Shown here: positions 15,621 through 23,724 of the stretch, in pieces
Position numbering within the stretch: position 1 is the stretch's first letter
Layout: each line of letters opens with the position of its first letter
From: Oscillospiraceae bacterium
GTDB lineage: Bacteria; Bacillota_A; Clostridia; Oscillospirales; Oscillospiraceae
NCBI GenBank assembly: GCA_021771675.1
Contig: JAETOP010000033.1
Coordinates: 1 to 31,574 of the forward strand
Direction of reading: 5' to 3'
Length of the DNA stretch: 31,574 bases
The notes under the pieces: generated by a model
The model's database searches: none
Told to the model about the DNA's origin: nothing
The model's input: the letters and a program-made list of their open reading frames with translations, nothing else
Translations under genes and position numbers: made by a program

Positions 15621-17384
15621 ATGACAACACGAGAGTATCGGGAAAAGTCCCCTCTGCGGATTTTTCTGGGCTATTTTGGGGCGCACAAGCGGCTCTTCGC
15701 CGTGGACATCTGCTGCGCCCTGGGCATTGCGGCCATTGATCTGGCCTTCCCCCTGGCAACCCGGCAGGCGCTGTATGACCTGCTGCCCAACGAGAAATAC
15801 GGGGTGTTCTTCACCATCATGGCCATTGTGGTGGCTTTTTATGTGCTGCGGGCGTTCCTCAACTACATCGTCTGCTACTACGGCCACACCTTTGGCATTC
15901 GGGTGGAGGCGGATATTCGCCGGGACTTGTTCCGGCACTTGCAGGAAATGAGCTTTGATTTTTACGATTCCAACCGTACCGGTCAGTTGATGAGTCGGTT
16001 GACGGCGGATTTGTTTGAGCTGACGGAGCTGGCCCATCACGGCCCGGAGGATTTGATTACCTCCGTCATCACCATTTTCGGCGCCCTGATCGTCATGGCA
16101 ACCATCCGCTGGGAACTGGCCCTGGTGGTGGCGGCGCTGATTCCCATTTTCCTGGTGGTGGTCTTCTCCATGCGGGGCAGGATGAGCAGGGCCTCGGTGG
16201 AGGTCAAGCAGAAGGTGGGCCACATCAACACGGAAATCGAATCCAGCCTCTCCGGCATCCGCACCGCCAAGGCCTTCGGCAATGAGGCGGTGGAGGCCGC
16301 CCGGTTCGGGGCCGCCAACGACCAGTTTAAGACCTCCAAACGGGAGTTTCACAAGGCCATGGGCATGTTTAACAGCTCCATGGAGTTTTTCCTCACCAGT
16401 ATGAATGTGGTGGTGATCGCCGTGGGCGGCTATATGATTATGGGCGGCAAGCTGGATTACCGGGACCTGGTGACCTTCAGCTTGTATATTGCCACCTTCG
16501 TTACTCCCCTGCGCAAGCTCTCCAGCTTCTCGGAGCTGCTGGCCAACGGCTTTGCGGGACTGAACCGGTTTGTGGAGATTATGGGCACTGAGCCCACGGT
16601 TCAGGACGCGCCGGATGCCGCCCCTCTGGAAAACGTCCGGGGGAGAATCGACGTGGAGAACGTGTCCTTTGCCTATGACGGGGATCTGGCGGTGCTGCAC
16701 CATGTGGATTTGAAGGTTCAGCCCGGGGAGACGGTGGCCATTGTGGGCCCCTCCGGCGGCGGCAAGAGCACATTGTGCCAGCTGATTCCCAGGTTTTACG
16801 ACGTGACCCAGGGGCGCATCTGCATCGATGGCCAGGACATCCGCCATGTTACCCAGAAGAGCATCCATGAGAATATCGGAATCGTGCAGCAGGACGTATT
16901 CCTCTTTGCCGACACAATTTTCGAGAACATCCGCTACGGCAGGCCCGACGCCACCCGGGAAGAGGTGGAGGAGGCGGCGAAAAAGGCGGAAATCTATGAG
17001 GATATTCTGGCCATGCCCGCCGGATTCCAGACCTACGTGGGGGAGCGGGGCACCCTGCTCTCCGGCGGCCAGAAGCAGCGGGTGGCCATTGCCCGGATTT
17101 TCCTGAAAAATCCCCCCATCCTGATTCTGGATGAGGCCACCTCCGCCCTGGACTCCGTGACGGAGGCCAAGATTCAGCGGGCCTTCGATAAGCTGTCCCA
17201 GGGCCGCACTACCTTGATCATTGCCCACCGGCTGAGCACCATCCGCAGCGCCAGCCGAATCGTGTCCATTTCCGACGGTGTTATTACGGAATGCGGCACC
17301 CATGAGGAGCTGCTCTCCAAGGACGGCGTCTATGCCCAGCTCTATCGAACCCAGAACGCTTTGGCCTTGGAAGCAATGCAGTAA
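15621..17384 (+). CDS. ABC exporter, fused permease and ATPase
   Basis: This 587-aa half-transporter should work as a homodimer, or with a partner encoded elsewhere, in the cytoplasmic membrane. Residues 1-320 hold the six-helix exporter domain; the rest is the ATPase, with Walker A GPSGGGKST (376-384), signature LSGGQKQRVAIARI, Walker B ILILDEATSALD and the switch histidine in IAHRLSTI. This layout is shared by lipid, drug and peptide exporters (MsbA/BmrA-like), and the sequence does not reveal the substrate. It stands alone between its promoter and a hairpin at 17426. No peptidase (C39) domain is present, so it is not a bacteriocin-processing type. Confidence 0.93.
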   Translation: MTTREYREKSPLRIFLGYFGAHKRLFAVDICCALGIAAIDLAFPLATRQALYDLLPNEKYGVFFTIMAIVVAFYVLRAFLNYIVCYYGHTFGIRVEADIRRDLFRHLQEMSFDFYDSNRTGQLMSRLTADLFELTELAHHGPEDLITSVITIFGALIVMATIRWELALVVAALIPIFLVVVFSMRGRMSRASVEVKQKVGHINTEIESSLSGIRTAKAFGNEAVEAARFGAANDQFKTSKREFHKAMGMFNSSMEFFLTSMNVVVIAVGGYMIMGGKLDYRDLVTFSLYIATFVTPLRKLSSFSELLANGFAGLNRFVEIMGTEPTVQDAPDAAPLENVRGRIDVENVSFAYDGDLAVLHHVDLKVQPGETVAIVGPSGGGKSTLCQLIPRFYDVTQGRICIDGQDIRHVTQKSIHENIGIVQQDVFLFADTIFENIRYGRPDATREEVEEAAKKAEIYEDILAMPAGFQTYVGERGTLLSGGQKQRVAIARIFLKNPPILILDEATSALDSVTEAKIQRAFDKLSQGRTTLIIAHRLSTIRSASRIVSISDGVITECGTHEELLSKDGVYAQLYRTQNALALEAMQ

Positions 17385-17425
17385 TCGCTGGGCCGACCGG
17401 GGCTGTTTCATTTTAATACAGTCAT

Positions 17426-17455
17426 AAGGGGCAGTCTCCCACGAGGCTGCCCCTT
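17426..17455 (+). terminator. Terminator-like hairpin after the ABC exporter
   Basis: AAGGGGCAGTCTC and GAGGCTGCCCCTT form a 13-bp stem with one G-T pair and a CCAC loop. The following tract, GTTGTATAT, is only modestly T-rich. Confidence 0.6.
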
Positions 17456-17520
17456 GTTGTATATATGAAAACCACTCGTTAAACGAGTGGTTCAAAAAAG
17501 CCTATGGCGATGAGTAAAAA

Positions 17521-17578
17521 TCCCTGTTAAGATTATGGATGCGGTCCGCCAACTGCATCAACAATCAAAACAGGGAGG
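17521..17578 (+). promoter_or_regulatory. Hairpin covering the tnpA ribosome binding site
   Basis: TCCCTGTT (17521-17528) can pair with AACAGGGA (17569-17576), and GATGC/GCATC (17538-17542, 17555-17559) pairs within. The right arm covers most of the GGGAGG site (17573-17578). A leader structure hiding the tnpA start is known from IS200, where it limits transposase synthesis. Confidence 0.6.
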
Positions 17579-17585
17579 CACTCAT

Positions 17586-18047
17586 ATGAGTATGAATGAC
17601 ATCAATAGATTATCACATACTTCATGGAATTGCAAATACCATATTGTGTTTGCGCCAAAATATCGCCGAAAAGTATTCTACAAAGAGAAACGAGCGATGA
17701 TAGGAAAAATACTGCGGCAGTTATGTGAATGGAAAGGCGTGAAGATAATCGAAGCAGAAGCATGCCCAGACCATATCCACCTATTCGTGGAAATACCGCC
17801 AAAGATTTCGGTATCAGGGTTTATGGGGTACCTCAAAGGAAAAAGTGCTGCAATGATGTATGAGCAATTCGGCGACTTAAAGTATAAGTACCGGAATAAA
17901 GAATTTTGGTGCAGGGGGTATTACGTAGATACGGTAGGAAAAAATGAGAGCCGAATTGCGGAGTATATCAAGAACCAGCTAAAAGAAGATGAGATGGGAG
18001 AACAATTAAGAATACCTTACCACGACCCGTTAACGGGTAGCAAGTAA
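17586..18047 (+). CDS. tnpA: IS200/IS605 family transposase TnpA
   Basis: The 153-aa Y1-HUH transposase moves the element by cutting and joining single-stranded DNA. The HUH metal-binding motif is His63-Ile-His65 in CPDHIHLFVEIP, and the nucleophile is expected at Tyr127 in EYIKNQ, with Gln131 four residues on. The length and full set of motifs suggest it is intact. ATG 17586 has GGGAGG seven bases upstream; an upstream in-frame start at 17535 would lie inside the leader hairpin. Confidence 0.95.
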   Translation: MSMNDINRLSHTSWNCKYHIVFAPKYRRKVFYKEKRAMIGKILRQLCEWKGVKIIEAEACPDHIHLFVEIPPKISVSGFMGYLKGKSAAMMYEQFGDLKYKYRNKEFWCRGYYVDTVGKNESRIAEYIKNQLKEDEMGEQLRIPYHDPLTGSK

Positions 18048-18126
18048 CAGTCCCCAGCGCGGCTGGCGGGCCGTTTTACACGTTCACGTGTCACGCGAGG
18101 AACAGAGGGCTATGCCCGCATATGAA

Positions 18127-18160
18127 GAACCCCCGGTTTTACCGGGGGGTTCCTTTTTTT
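18127..18160 (+). terminator. Hairpin plus T-run at the insertion-sequence right end
   Basis: GAACCCCCGGT and ACCGGGGGGTTC, with one extra G in the right arm, flank a TTT loop. CCTTTTTTT follows, so on the plus strand this is a convincing terminator for tnpA as well as the probable right-end hairpin of the element. 18048-18126 holds only a short ACACGT-TC-ACGTGT hairpin. Confidence 0.75.
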
Positions 18161-19223
18161 ATGGTTTGCAATTTCCGCAGGGTTTATATCCCTGAGCAAT
18201 CAGCTCATCCCGGGTGTCCTGGGTGAAGCGTTTGTTGCTGTCCTTCATGGCCTGGGTGCTGGGACAGGCGGGAAGGTGAAAGACCTTGGAGCTGATGTTG
18301 ATGACATAGCCCTGGGGAACAGCGGAAATCGTGTTTTCTCCCAGGCTTCCGCCGCCCGGAGTGAAGATTTCCCGGCTGGAAGCATCCTTCTGGGTGGAGA
18401 CGGACAGGGTGTCCCCCTGGGAGGTAAAGAGAATGTCTCCTTGTAAATCCGTGCGGAAAACTGCAGCGCACTGCCCATCCAGCAGGTTCAGCACCCGCTG
18501 ATGGGGGAGAAAATAGCCATTGTCCTTCCCCAGGGAAATCACGGCGTATTTGGGAGATACTCGTTCCAGAAGCTCCTGGTTGGTGCCGTTGCTGCTGCCG
18601 TGGTGACTGACCTTCAGTACCGTGGCGGAAAGGTTCCATTGGGGGTCAAAGTATTCCGCCTCCATGTCCCCGGTGAAGAGAAAGCTGACCGACCCGTAGC
18701 GAACCTTTGTCACGATGGAGGCGGCGTTCTCCGTGGGCCCGGCGTTCAGCCCAAGAATCTCTACCATGGCGCTGCCCAGGGCGTACTGATCCCCAGCCCC
18801 GGGAACGGTAATCCCGGCTTCTCCGGCGCTGCGGCACAAATCCCGAAAGCACTCCCTGGAATCGGATTCGGTGGGAGAGAGCAGAAGCCCCACCGTGCGG
18901 CCCTGAAGCGCAGCGCTGAGACCGCCGATGTGGTCTTCGTGGGGATGGGAGGCAATCACCATATCCAGATGGGTGATGCCCCGCTTTTTCAGCAGGGAAT
19001 AAATTTTTTGGGCATTTTCCCGGCTGCCCCCGTCGATCAGCAGCCAGTGGTTTTCGCAGCCCACCAGGGCGGCATCCCCTTGCCCCACGTCCAGAAACAG
19101 AACGGAAAAGGGGGCCTCCGGGTTTGCAGGGGAGGCCGGAAACGGGTAATACTCCCGAACCAGAAGGCAGCCCGCCCCAATGAGCAGCAGCAGGACAAGA
19201 AAGAGGGAACGGTATTTTTTCAT
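18159..19223 (-). CDS. ComEC-like metallo-beta-lactamase fold hydrolase, secreted or anchored
   Basis: The 354-aa protein has one N-terminal hydrophobic helix (about residues 6-22), then a metallo-beta-lactamase domain close to the C-terminal part of ComEC/Rec2: FLDVGQGDAALV, LLIDGGS, the metal motif HPHEDHIGG (His93, His95, Asp97, His98), LFTGDME and VSHHGSSNG. A C-terminal segment with Cys320, Cys349 and Cys352 (FHLPACPS and YKPCGNC) looks like an Ada-type zinc-binding module. Homologues of this arrangement are usually extracellular nuclease-like proteins of unproven substrate. The ATG overlaps the upstream gene stop (ATGA). The stop codon lies in the T-run at the insertion-sequence edge, so the final residues deserve checking. 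Confidence 0.88.
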   Translation of the reverse strand: MKKYRSLFLVLLLLIGAGCLLVREYYPFPASPANPEAPFSVLFLDVGQGDAALVGCENHWLLIDGGSRENAQKIYSLLKKRGITHLDMVIASHPHEDHIGGLSAALQGRTVGLLLSPTESDSRECFRDLCRSAGEAGITVPGAGDQYALGSAMVEILGLNAGPTENAASIVTKVRYGSVSFLFTGDMEAEYFDPQWNLSATVLKVSHHGSSNGTNQELLERVSPKYAVISLGKDNGYFLPHQRVLNLLDGQCAAVFRTDLQGDILFTSQGDTLSVSTQKDASSREIFTPGGGSLGENTISAVPQGYVINISSKVFHLPACPSTQAMKDSNKRFTQDTRDELIAQGYKPCGNCKP

Positions 19224-20758
19224 GGATGTGCACCTGCATTCAAATGATGCTCTATTATATCGTGCTCCTCATCTCCGGTCAACCCGGCCTTTCGGAAAAC
19301 CAGACCTTTTGCCCAGGCCACATCCTCCCGGCCGAGGATGCCGAACAGCGACAGCAGGGCGAGGAAAACCGGAAGATACACCCATCCTGTCCCAGCCAGT
19401 TTGGCTGTCAAAACCGAGAGCATTCCGGCGCTGGTCACCAGAGCGGGAGTGGCAAAGGGAACTCGATAGCCGGTGATGCGGCACAGCCGCCTCAGGCTCA
19501 AAATGAAATTCAGCAGATGGGTCACAAGAAAGCTGAAAAAGTATCCTCTCATGCCGAACACCGGAAGCAGCAGGAAGAGAAACGCCACATCCATGGCAGA
19601 GGTGATGATGTTGTAGCGGACGCAGATTCGCTGCTGTCCCAGTCCCTTGGTCATGGCGTCGGTGATGGCGTCACAGTAGAGGAAGGGAATCATCAGAGCG
19701 TAGACCATCAATTCCCGCCCCGCCTGCTCGTTGTGATACAGAGCAGTGCACAGGGGACGGGCGAAGAGGAAAATCAGACCGCTGAAAAAGGCACCGTAGA
19801 GCATGGCGGTCCAAAGACTTTTGCGAACCAGGTATTGAATCCGCTTTTGGCTTCCGGCGGCGTTGCACCGGGCCAGCTCCGGGATCAGCAGCTCTGCCAG
19901 AGCGTAGAGAATGCAGGCCGGGAACATCATCAGCGGGAAAACCATCCCGCTGACCCGTCCGAAGGCGCTGAGGGGGTCATCCACCGCCCTGCACCGGGCC
20001 AGCCGTTTGGGTACCAGAAGATTTTCCGTTGTGCTGATGCCAGAACGAACCACATCCGCCCCAGCCAGGGGCAGGGCTGCTTGCAGCAGCCGTTTGCGGA
20101 CGGGGATTGGCTTTCCACGCTTCGGTTTTTCCCGGATTCGGAGCCAGACCAGCAGCGTCAGGGTCACACAGGCGCTGCCGGAGCTGCCCAGCACCACACT
20201 GATGCAGGAGCGCTCCGGGTCCTGTCCGGCCCAAAGCAGCAGCGCAAGCAGAGTGATTCCCATGGAGCACAGCTGCTCCGCTACCTCTACCAGGGCCAGG
20301 GTGCCGATTCGGTTGGCGGCGGTGAAATAGCCGCTCATCACCCCGCTGAGGCAGATGACCGGGAGAAAACCGGCAAAAATTTTTAGCGCAGGGATGGTTT
20401 GAACGTTTCCTATCCAGGTTTTTGCCAGCATCGGCGCACCGAAATAGAGTGCCCCGGCCACGGTGCAGCTGCAAAGGATGCTATAGAGAAAGCAGGAGGA
20501 GAGAATCCGTCCCACATTTTGGGGGTGTCCCTTCCCCAGCTCTTCGGCGGTTAAGTACATGGTGGCAGTGCGGATACCCCCGATGCCCGCCACCATGGCG
20601 AGGCTCCCTACGGACATTACCAGCTGCAGCAGGCCGATCCCGGCGGCTCCCACGTGCCGGGACAGGTAGACGTGGAAGGAGGTTCCCACGGCCCGCAGCA
20701 GCAGGTTTACCCCGGTGAGCATCAGGGCACGGTAAAAGATCGGTTTTGTTTTGGGCAA
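19220..20758 (-). CDS. SpoVB/MurJ-like lipid flippase family protein
   Basis: This 512-aa membrane protein has about fourteen hydrophobic segments and belongs to the oligosaccharide flippase (MOP) superfamily. The opening FYRALMLTGVNLLLRAVGTSFHVYLSRHVGAAGIGLLQLV is close to stage V sporulation protein B, which is needed for spore cortex synthesis. The start is a TTG at 20758 with a G-rich AAGGGGGG site just upstream. A spore role is likely in view of the dipicolinate genes at 26621-27936, but vegetative paralogues exist in clostridia. It lies between endonuclease III and the coupled ComEC-like gene. Confidence 0.85.
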   Translation of the reverse strand: MPKTKPIFYRALMLTGVNLLLRAVGTSFHVYLSRHVGAAGIGLLQLVMSVGSLAMVAGIGGIRTATMYLTAEELGKGHPQNVGRILSSCFLYSILCSCTVAGALYFGAPMLAKTWIGNVQTIPALKIFAGFLPVICLSGVMSGYFTAANRIGTLALVEVAEQLCSMGITLLALLLWAGQDPERSCISVVLGSSGSACVTLTLLVWLRIREKPKRGKPIPVRKRLLQAALPLAGADVVRSGISTTENLLVPKRLARCRAVDDPLSAFGRVSGMVFPLMMFPACILYALAELLIPELARCNAAGSQKRIQYLVRKSLWTAMLYGAFFSGLIFLFARPLCTALYHNEQAGRELMVYALMIPFLYCDAITDAMTKGLGQQRICVRYNIITSAMDVAFLFLLLPVFGMRGYFFSFLVTHLLNFILSLRRLCRITGYRVPFATPALVTSAGMLSVLTAKLAGTGWVYLPVFLALLSLFGILGREDVAWAKGLVFRKAGLTGDEEHDIIEHHLNAGAHP

Positions 20759-20769
20759 AAGGAATCCCC

Positions 20770-20795
20770 CCTTGTCCGCAGTGTATGCGGCAAGG
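20770..20795 (-). terminator. Hairpin between nth and the flippase gene
   Basis: On the minus strand CCTTGCCGCA and TGCGGACAAGG pair with a single bulged A and a TACAC loop; the strand then runs into GGGGGATTCCTTTT. It sits in the 51-base gap and partly abuts the flippase ribosome binding site, so it could attenuate or modulate translation. Confidence 0.4.
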
Positions 20796-20809
20796 AGGGC
20801 AGGTATGAT

Positions 20810-21442
20810 TCAGCTCTGGGGGATAAACTGGGTGCAGTACATGGACAGGGGACACTGATCGCATTTGGGATTCCGGGCAGCGCAGGTATCCCGGCCAAAG
20901 AGGACGATCCGGTGACAGAAATCCGAGCTTTCCTCCGGCGGCAGAATTTTCCGCAGCTGCTGCTCCACCTTCTCCGGCTCCTTGCCGGTGCTCAGCCCCA
21001 GTCGGCTGCAGATGCGGATACAGTGGGTGTCGCAGACCACGCTGCCGGGCACGCCGTAGATGTCCCCAAGCAGCAGATTGGCGGTTTTCCGCCCGACACC
21101 GGGAAGGCGCAGCAACTCCTCCATGGTGCCCGGGACCTTGCCGCCAAAGTCGGTGAGGAGCATTTGACAGGCCAGGACAATGTCCCTGGCCTTGTGCTTG
21201 TAGAACCCGCAGGAGCGGACGAAGTTTTCCACATCGGCAATGTCGGCCCCTGCCATGGCCTCCAGGGTGGGATAGGCGGCGAAAAGAGCCGGCGTGACCT
21301 GATTGACCCGGGCATCGGTGCACTGGGCGGAGAGCCGGACGGAGATCATCAGCTCGTAGTCCTTGCCGTAGTGCAGGGCGCATACCGCATCGGGGTAGCG
21401 CTCCTTCAAAATTTCAATGATGGCGGCGATTTTTTCTTCCAT
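20810..21442 (-). CDS. nth: Endonuclease III
   Basis: The 210-aa DNA glycosylase/AP lyase removes oxidised pyrimidines in base excision repair. The helix-hairpin-helix is LRLPGVGRKTANLLLG with catalytic Lys119, the catalytic Asp138 is in VVCDTHCIRI, and the 4Fe-4S cluster ligands are Cys187, 194, 197 and 203 (CX6CX2CX5C). AAAGG precedes the ATG. It lies 30 bases after the SSB-like gene in the same direction, suggesting a small DNA maintenance operon. Confidence 0.97.
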   Translation of the reverse strand: MEEKIAAIIEILKERYPDAVCALHYGKDYELMISVRLSAQCTDARVNQVTPALFAAYPTLEAMAGADIADVENFVRSCGFYKHKARDIVLACQMLLTDFGGKVPGTMEELLRLPGVGRKTANLLLGDIYGVPGSVVCDTHCIRICSRLGLSTGKEPEKVEQQLRKILPPEESSDFCHRIVLFGRDTCAARNPKCDQCPLSMYCTQFIPQS

Positions 21443-21472
21443 GGTTTGCCTTTCTGTTTCTAATTTAAGGTC

Positions 21473-22093
21473 TTAGTCCTCCTGGCGAGGGGGGAACTCC
21501 GCCGTCAGGGCGGAGATTTCGTAGGCAGTTCGCTCTTGGGCTCCTTCCTCGGTGAGTTTGGTATAGACACGGCTTTGCAGACGGCCGTCCACAATCAGCT
21601 GATCTCCCACACTGCATTGGGCTGCTTCGGCGGCGATTCTGCCCCAGAGGATGCAGGGCAGATAATCTGCCCGGTGGAAGGGTCTGGGCACCGCAAGCAT
21701 CACATCGCAGATTTCCCGGCCCAGAGGAGTGCGGCGATAGGTTGGCTCCCGGCAGATGACGGCATCCAGCTGCACGGTGTTGATGGGTTCCCCATCCTCT
21801 GCGGTGATTGTGGCGGCGAAGACAAAAACCGACAGCCGCCGCTTGCCGCCCTCCCGGAGGTTGTGGGAGCGCACTTGCCCTGTGACGGTGAGCATATCGC
21901 CTCCGGACAAATCCACGGTGTTCAGAATGGCCTCCTCTGCAATTACGGGGAGAGTGTCTACGGCTCCGGACAGCCGCTGTACCTCTAAGTAAAATCGGAA
22001 AAACCGCTTTTCATGGTTTTCGTGGGAAAATTCCGGCAGCTCCCGCAGGCTTCCCCGGAGGGTGATTTGGTTTCGGCTCACATTCGGTTCCAT
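21473..22093 (-). CDS. SSB-like protein with two OB-fold modules
   Basis: This 206-aa protein has two tandem OB-fold-like halves. The C-terminal half is close to single-stranded DNA-binding proteins: NTVQLDAVICREPTYRRTPL, ICDVMLAVPR, DYLPCILWGRIAAEAAQ, VDGRLQSRVYTK. The N-terminal half (NQITLRGSLRELPEF, GDMLTVTGQVRS) is a diverged copy. It lacks the acidic DDDIPF-type tail of the main SSB, so it is an accessory binding protein. GAGGTGG lies four bases before the ATG, and that start codon sits in the arm of a 9-bp inverted repeat (22087-22124). Endonuclease III follows 30 bases downstream. Confidence 0.85.
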   Translation of the reverse strand: MEPNVSRNQITLRGSLRELPEFSHENHEKRFFRFYLEVQRLSGAVDTLPVIAEEAILNTVDLSGGDMLTVTGQVRSHNLREGGKRRLSVFVFAATITAEDGEPINTVQLDAVICREPTYRRTPLGREICDVMLAVPRPFHRADYLPCILWGRIAAEAAQCSVGDQLIVDGRLQSRVYTKLTEEGAQERTAYEISALTAEFPPRQED

Positions 22094-22124
22094 ACGACCA
22101 CCTCAAATTTCAGATGTATGGAAC
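22087..22124 (-). promoter_or_regulatory. Inverted repeat covering the SSB-like start codon
   Basis: GTTCCATAC and GTATGGAAC form a perfect 9-bp inverted repeat with a 20-base loop. The right arm on the transcript contains the ATG and the loop contains the GAGGTGG site, so a folded leader would hide the start region. Otherwise 22094-22225 shows nothing clear. Confidence 0.5.
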
Positions 22125-22225
22125 ATCCTATGCGCCTGTCCCCCGGAAAGATGAAGAAAGACCAAAAACATTTTCCTCCCCCGGATGGCAAAATACCGGT
22201 TGTTCTGAGGTGGGCAGGGCGGTAT

Positions 22226-23713
22226 CTATAATGGCTGGCGGCAGCATTCCACGGCCCTGTGCCAGCCGCTGACCCGCTGCTCCCGTTCCTCCTGGCTGAT
22301 CTGTGGGGCGAAAAACCGGTCAACCGACCAGTTGCTTTGAATTTCCTTTTGGCTTTTCCAGTATCCCACAGCCAGACCTGCCAGGTAAGCGGCGCCGACG
22401 GCGGTGGTTTCCACGCACACGGGGCGGTATACCGGGGCATTTGTGATGTTGGCCTGGGTCTGCATCAATAGATTATTGGCGCTGGCCCCGCCGTCCACCT
22501 TCAGATTGGACAGCCTGATCCCGGCGTCGGACTCCATGGCCCGGAGCACGTCCAAAACCTGATAGGCAATGGAATCCAGAGTGGCCCGAACCAAGTGGTA
22601 TTTGTTCACCCCCCGGGTCAGACCCACGATGGCCCCCCGGGCGTAGGCGTCCCAGTAGGGTGCGCCCAGTCCTGTGAAGGCGGGCACCACATAGCAGCCG
22701 TTGGTATCCGGAACCTTGCCTGCCATGTACTCCGAGTCCGCTGCCGATTCAATCAGCCGCAGCTCGTCCCGCAGCCATTGAATGGCGGCTCCCGCCACAA
22801 AGATGGAGCCCTCCAGAGCATAACTGACCTGGCCGTTTAAGCCCCAGGCGATGGTGGTCACCAGGCCATTGCTGGAAAAAATGGGATGACTGCCGGTGTT
22901 CATCAGCAGAAACGCCCCGGTGCCGTAGGTGCATTTGGAATCTCCGGGGTTGAAACAGGCCTGGCCGAACAGGGCCGCCTGCTGATCCCCCGCCGCGCCG
23001 GAAATGGGGATGGGGCTGCCAAAGAACCGCTCCTCCGTCTGGCCATAGAGGCAGCTGGAGGGCATGGGGGTGGGCAGCATAGCGGCGGGGATTTCCAAAC
23101 GCTCTAAAATGTCTTTGTCCCAGCAGAGGGTGCGGATGTTAAAGAGCATGGTGCGGGAGGCGTTGGAATAGTCTGTCACGTGAACCTGCCCCCCGGTGAG
23201 CTTCCAGATGAGCCAGGTCTCCACCGTGCCGAACAGCAGCTCCCCCCGCTCCGCCTGGGCCTTGGCATTGGGGACGTTTTGGAGAATCCAGCGGATTTTG
23301 GTGCCGGAGAAATAGGGGTCGATGACAAGCCCGGTTTTCTGCCGGATGGTTTCCGTCAGACCCTCCTGGCGAAGCTCCTGGCAGATTTTAGCGGTTCGAC
23401 GGCACTGCCACACAATGGCCGGGCAGATGGGCTGGCCGGTGTGCCGGTTCCAAACCACGGTGGTCTCCCGTTGATTGGTGATGCCGATGGCGGCTATCTG
23501 TTCCGCCTTGGCTCCGATGAGCGCAAGAGCCTGCCGGGCCACGGAGAGCATGGTGTCGAAAATTTCTTCAGCATCATGTTCCACCCAGCCGGGCCGGGGG
23601 AAGAACTGGGTAAATTCCTTCTGGGCCACGGAGCAGATTTCTCCGCTGTGATTGAAGAGAATACACCGGTTGGAGGTGGTGCCGGAGTCCAGGGCCATAA
23701 TATATTTTTCCAT
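22226..23713 (-). CDS. glpK: Glycerol kinase
   Basis: The enzyme phosphorylates glycerol to sn-glycerol 3-phosphate with ATP. At 495 aa it is full length. Family marks are [15 protein letters not shown] at the start, [12 protein letters not shown], the [13 protein letters not shown] region, the FGTG-like [12 protein letters not shown], and [13 protein letters not shown] near the C-terminus. AGAGGAAA precedes the ATG, and the gene starts eleven bases after the rhomboid-like gene, so the two are probably co-transcribed. No glycerol facilitator or glycerol 3-phosphate dehydrogenase gene is in the window. Confidence 0.97.
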   Translation of the reverse strand: MEKYIMALDSGTTSNRCILFNHSGEICSVAQKEFTQFFPRPGWVEHDAEEIFDTMLSVARQALALIGAKAEQIAAIGITNQRETTVVWNRHTGQPICPAIVWQCRRTAKICQELRQEGLTETIRQKTGLVIDPYFSGTKIRWILQNVPNAKAQAERGELLFGTVETWLIWKLTGGQVHVTDYSNASRTMLFNIRTLCWDKDILERLEIPAAMLPTPMPSSCLYGQTEERFFGSPIPISGAAGDQQAALFGQACFNPGDSKCTYGTGAFLLMNTGSHPIFSSNGLVTTIAWGLNGQVSYALEGSIFVAGAAIQWLRDELRLIESAADSEYMAGKVPDTNGCYVVPAFTGLGAPYWDAYARGAIVGLTRGVNKYHLVRATLDSIAYQVLDVLRAMESDAGIRLSNLKVDGGASANNLLMQTQANITNAPVYRPVCVETTAVGAAYLAGLAVGYWKSQKEIQSNWSVDRFFAPQISQEEREQRVSGWHRAVECCRQPL

Positions 23714-23724
23714 ACCGGTTTCCT

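Larger units (their letters stand above)
17461..18160 (+). mobile_element. IS200-type insertion sequence (tnpA only)
   Basis: The element is approximately bounded by a left-end hairpin, AACCACTCGT-TAA-ACGAGTGGTT (17470-17492), and a right-end hairpin around ACCCCCGG-TTTT-ACCGGGGG (18127-18152), with tnpA between them. Such subterminal hairpins are what IS200/IS605 transposases recognise as single-stranded DNA. No tnpB follows. The body is clearly AT-richer than its neighbours, which marks it as an arrival. Exact ends cannot be fixed without an empty site. The right end touches the stop codon of the next, minus-strand gene. Confidence 0.8.

Noticed and set aside
15309..17495. Very long open frame on the minus strand (728 codons) across the ABC exporter
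   Set aside because: It lies antisense to an exporter with every ABC motif, shows low-complexity histidine- and glycine-rich composition, and has no domain. Such frames arise from GC-rich codon use on the opposite strand.
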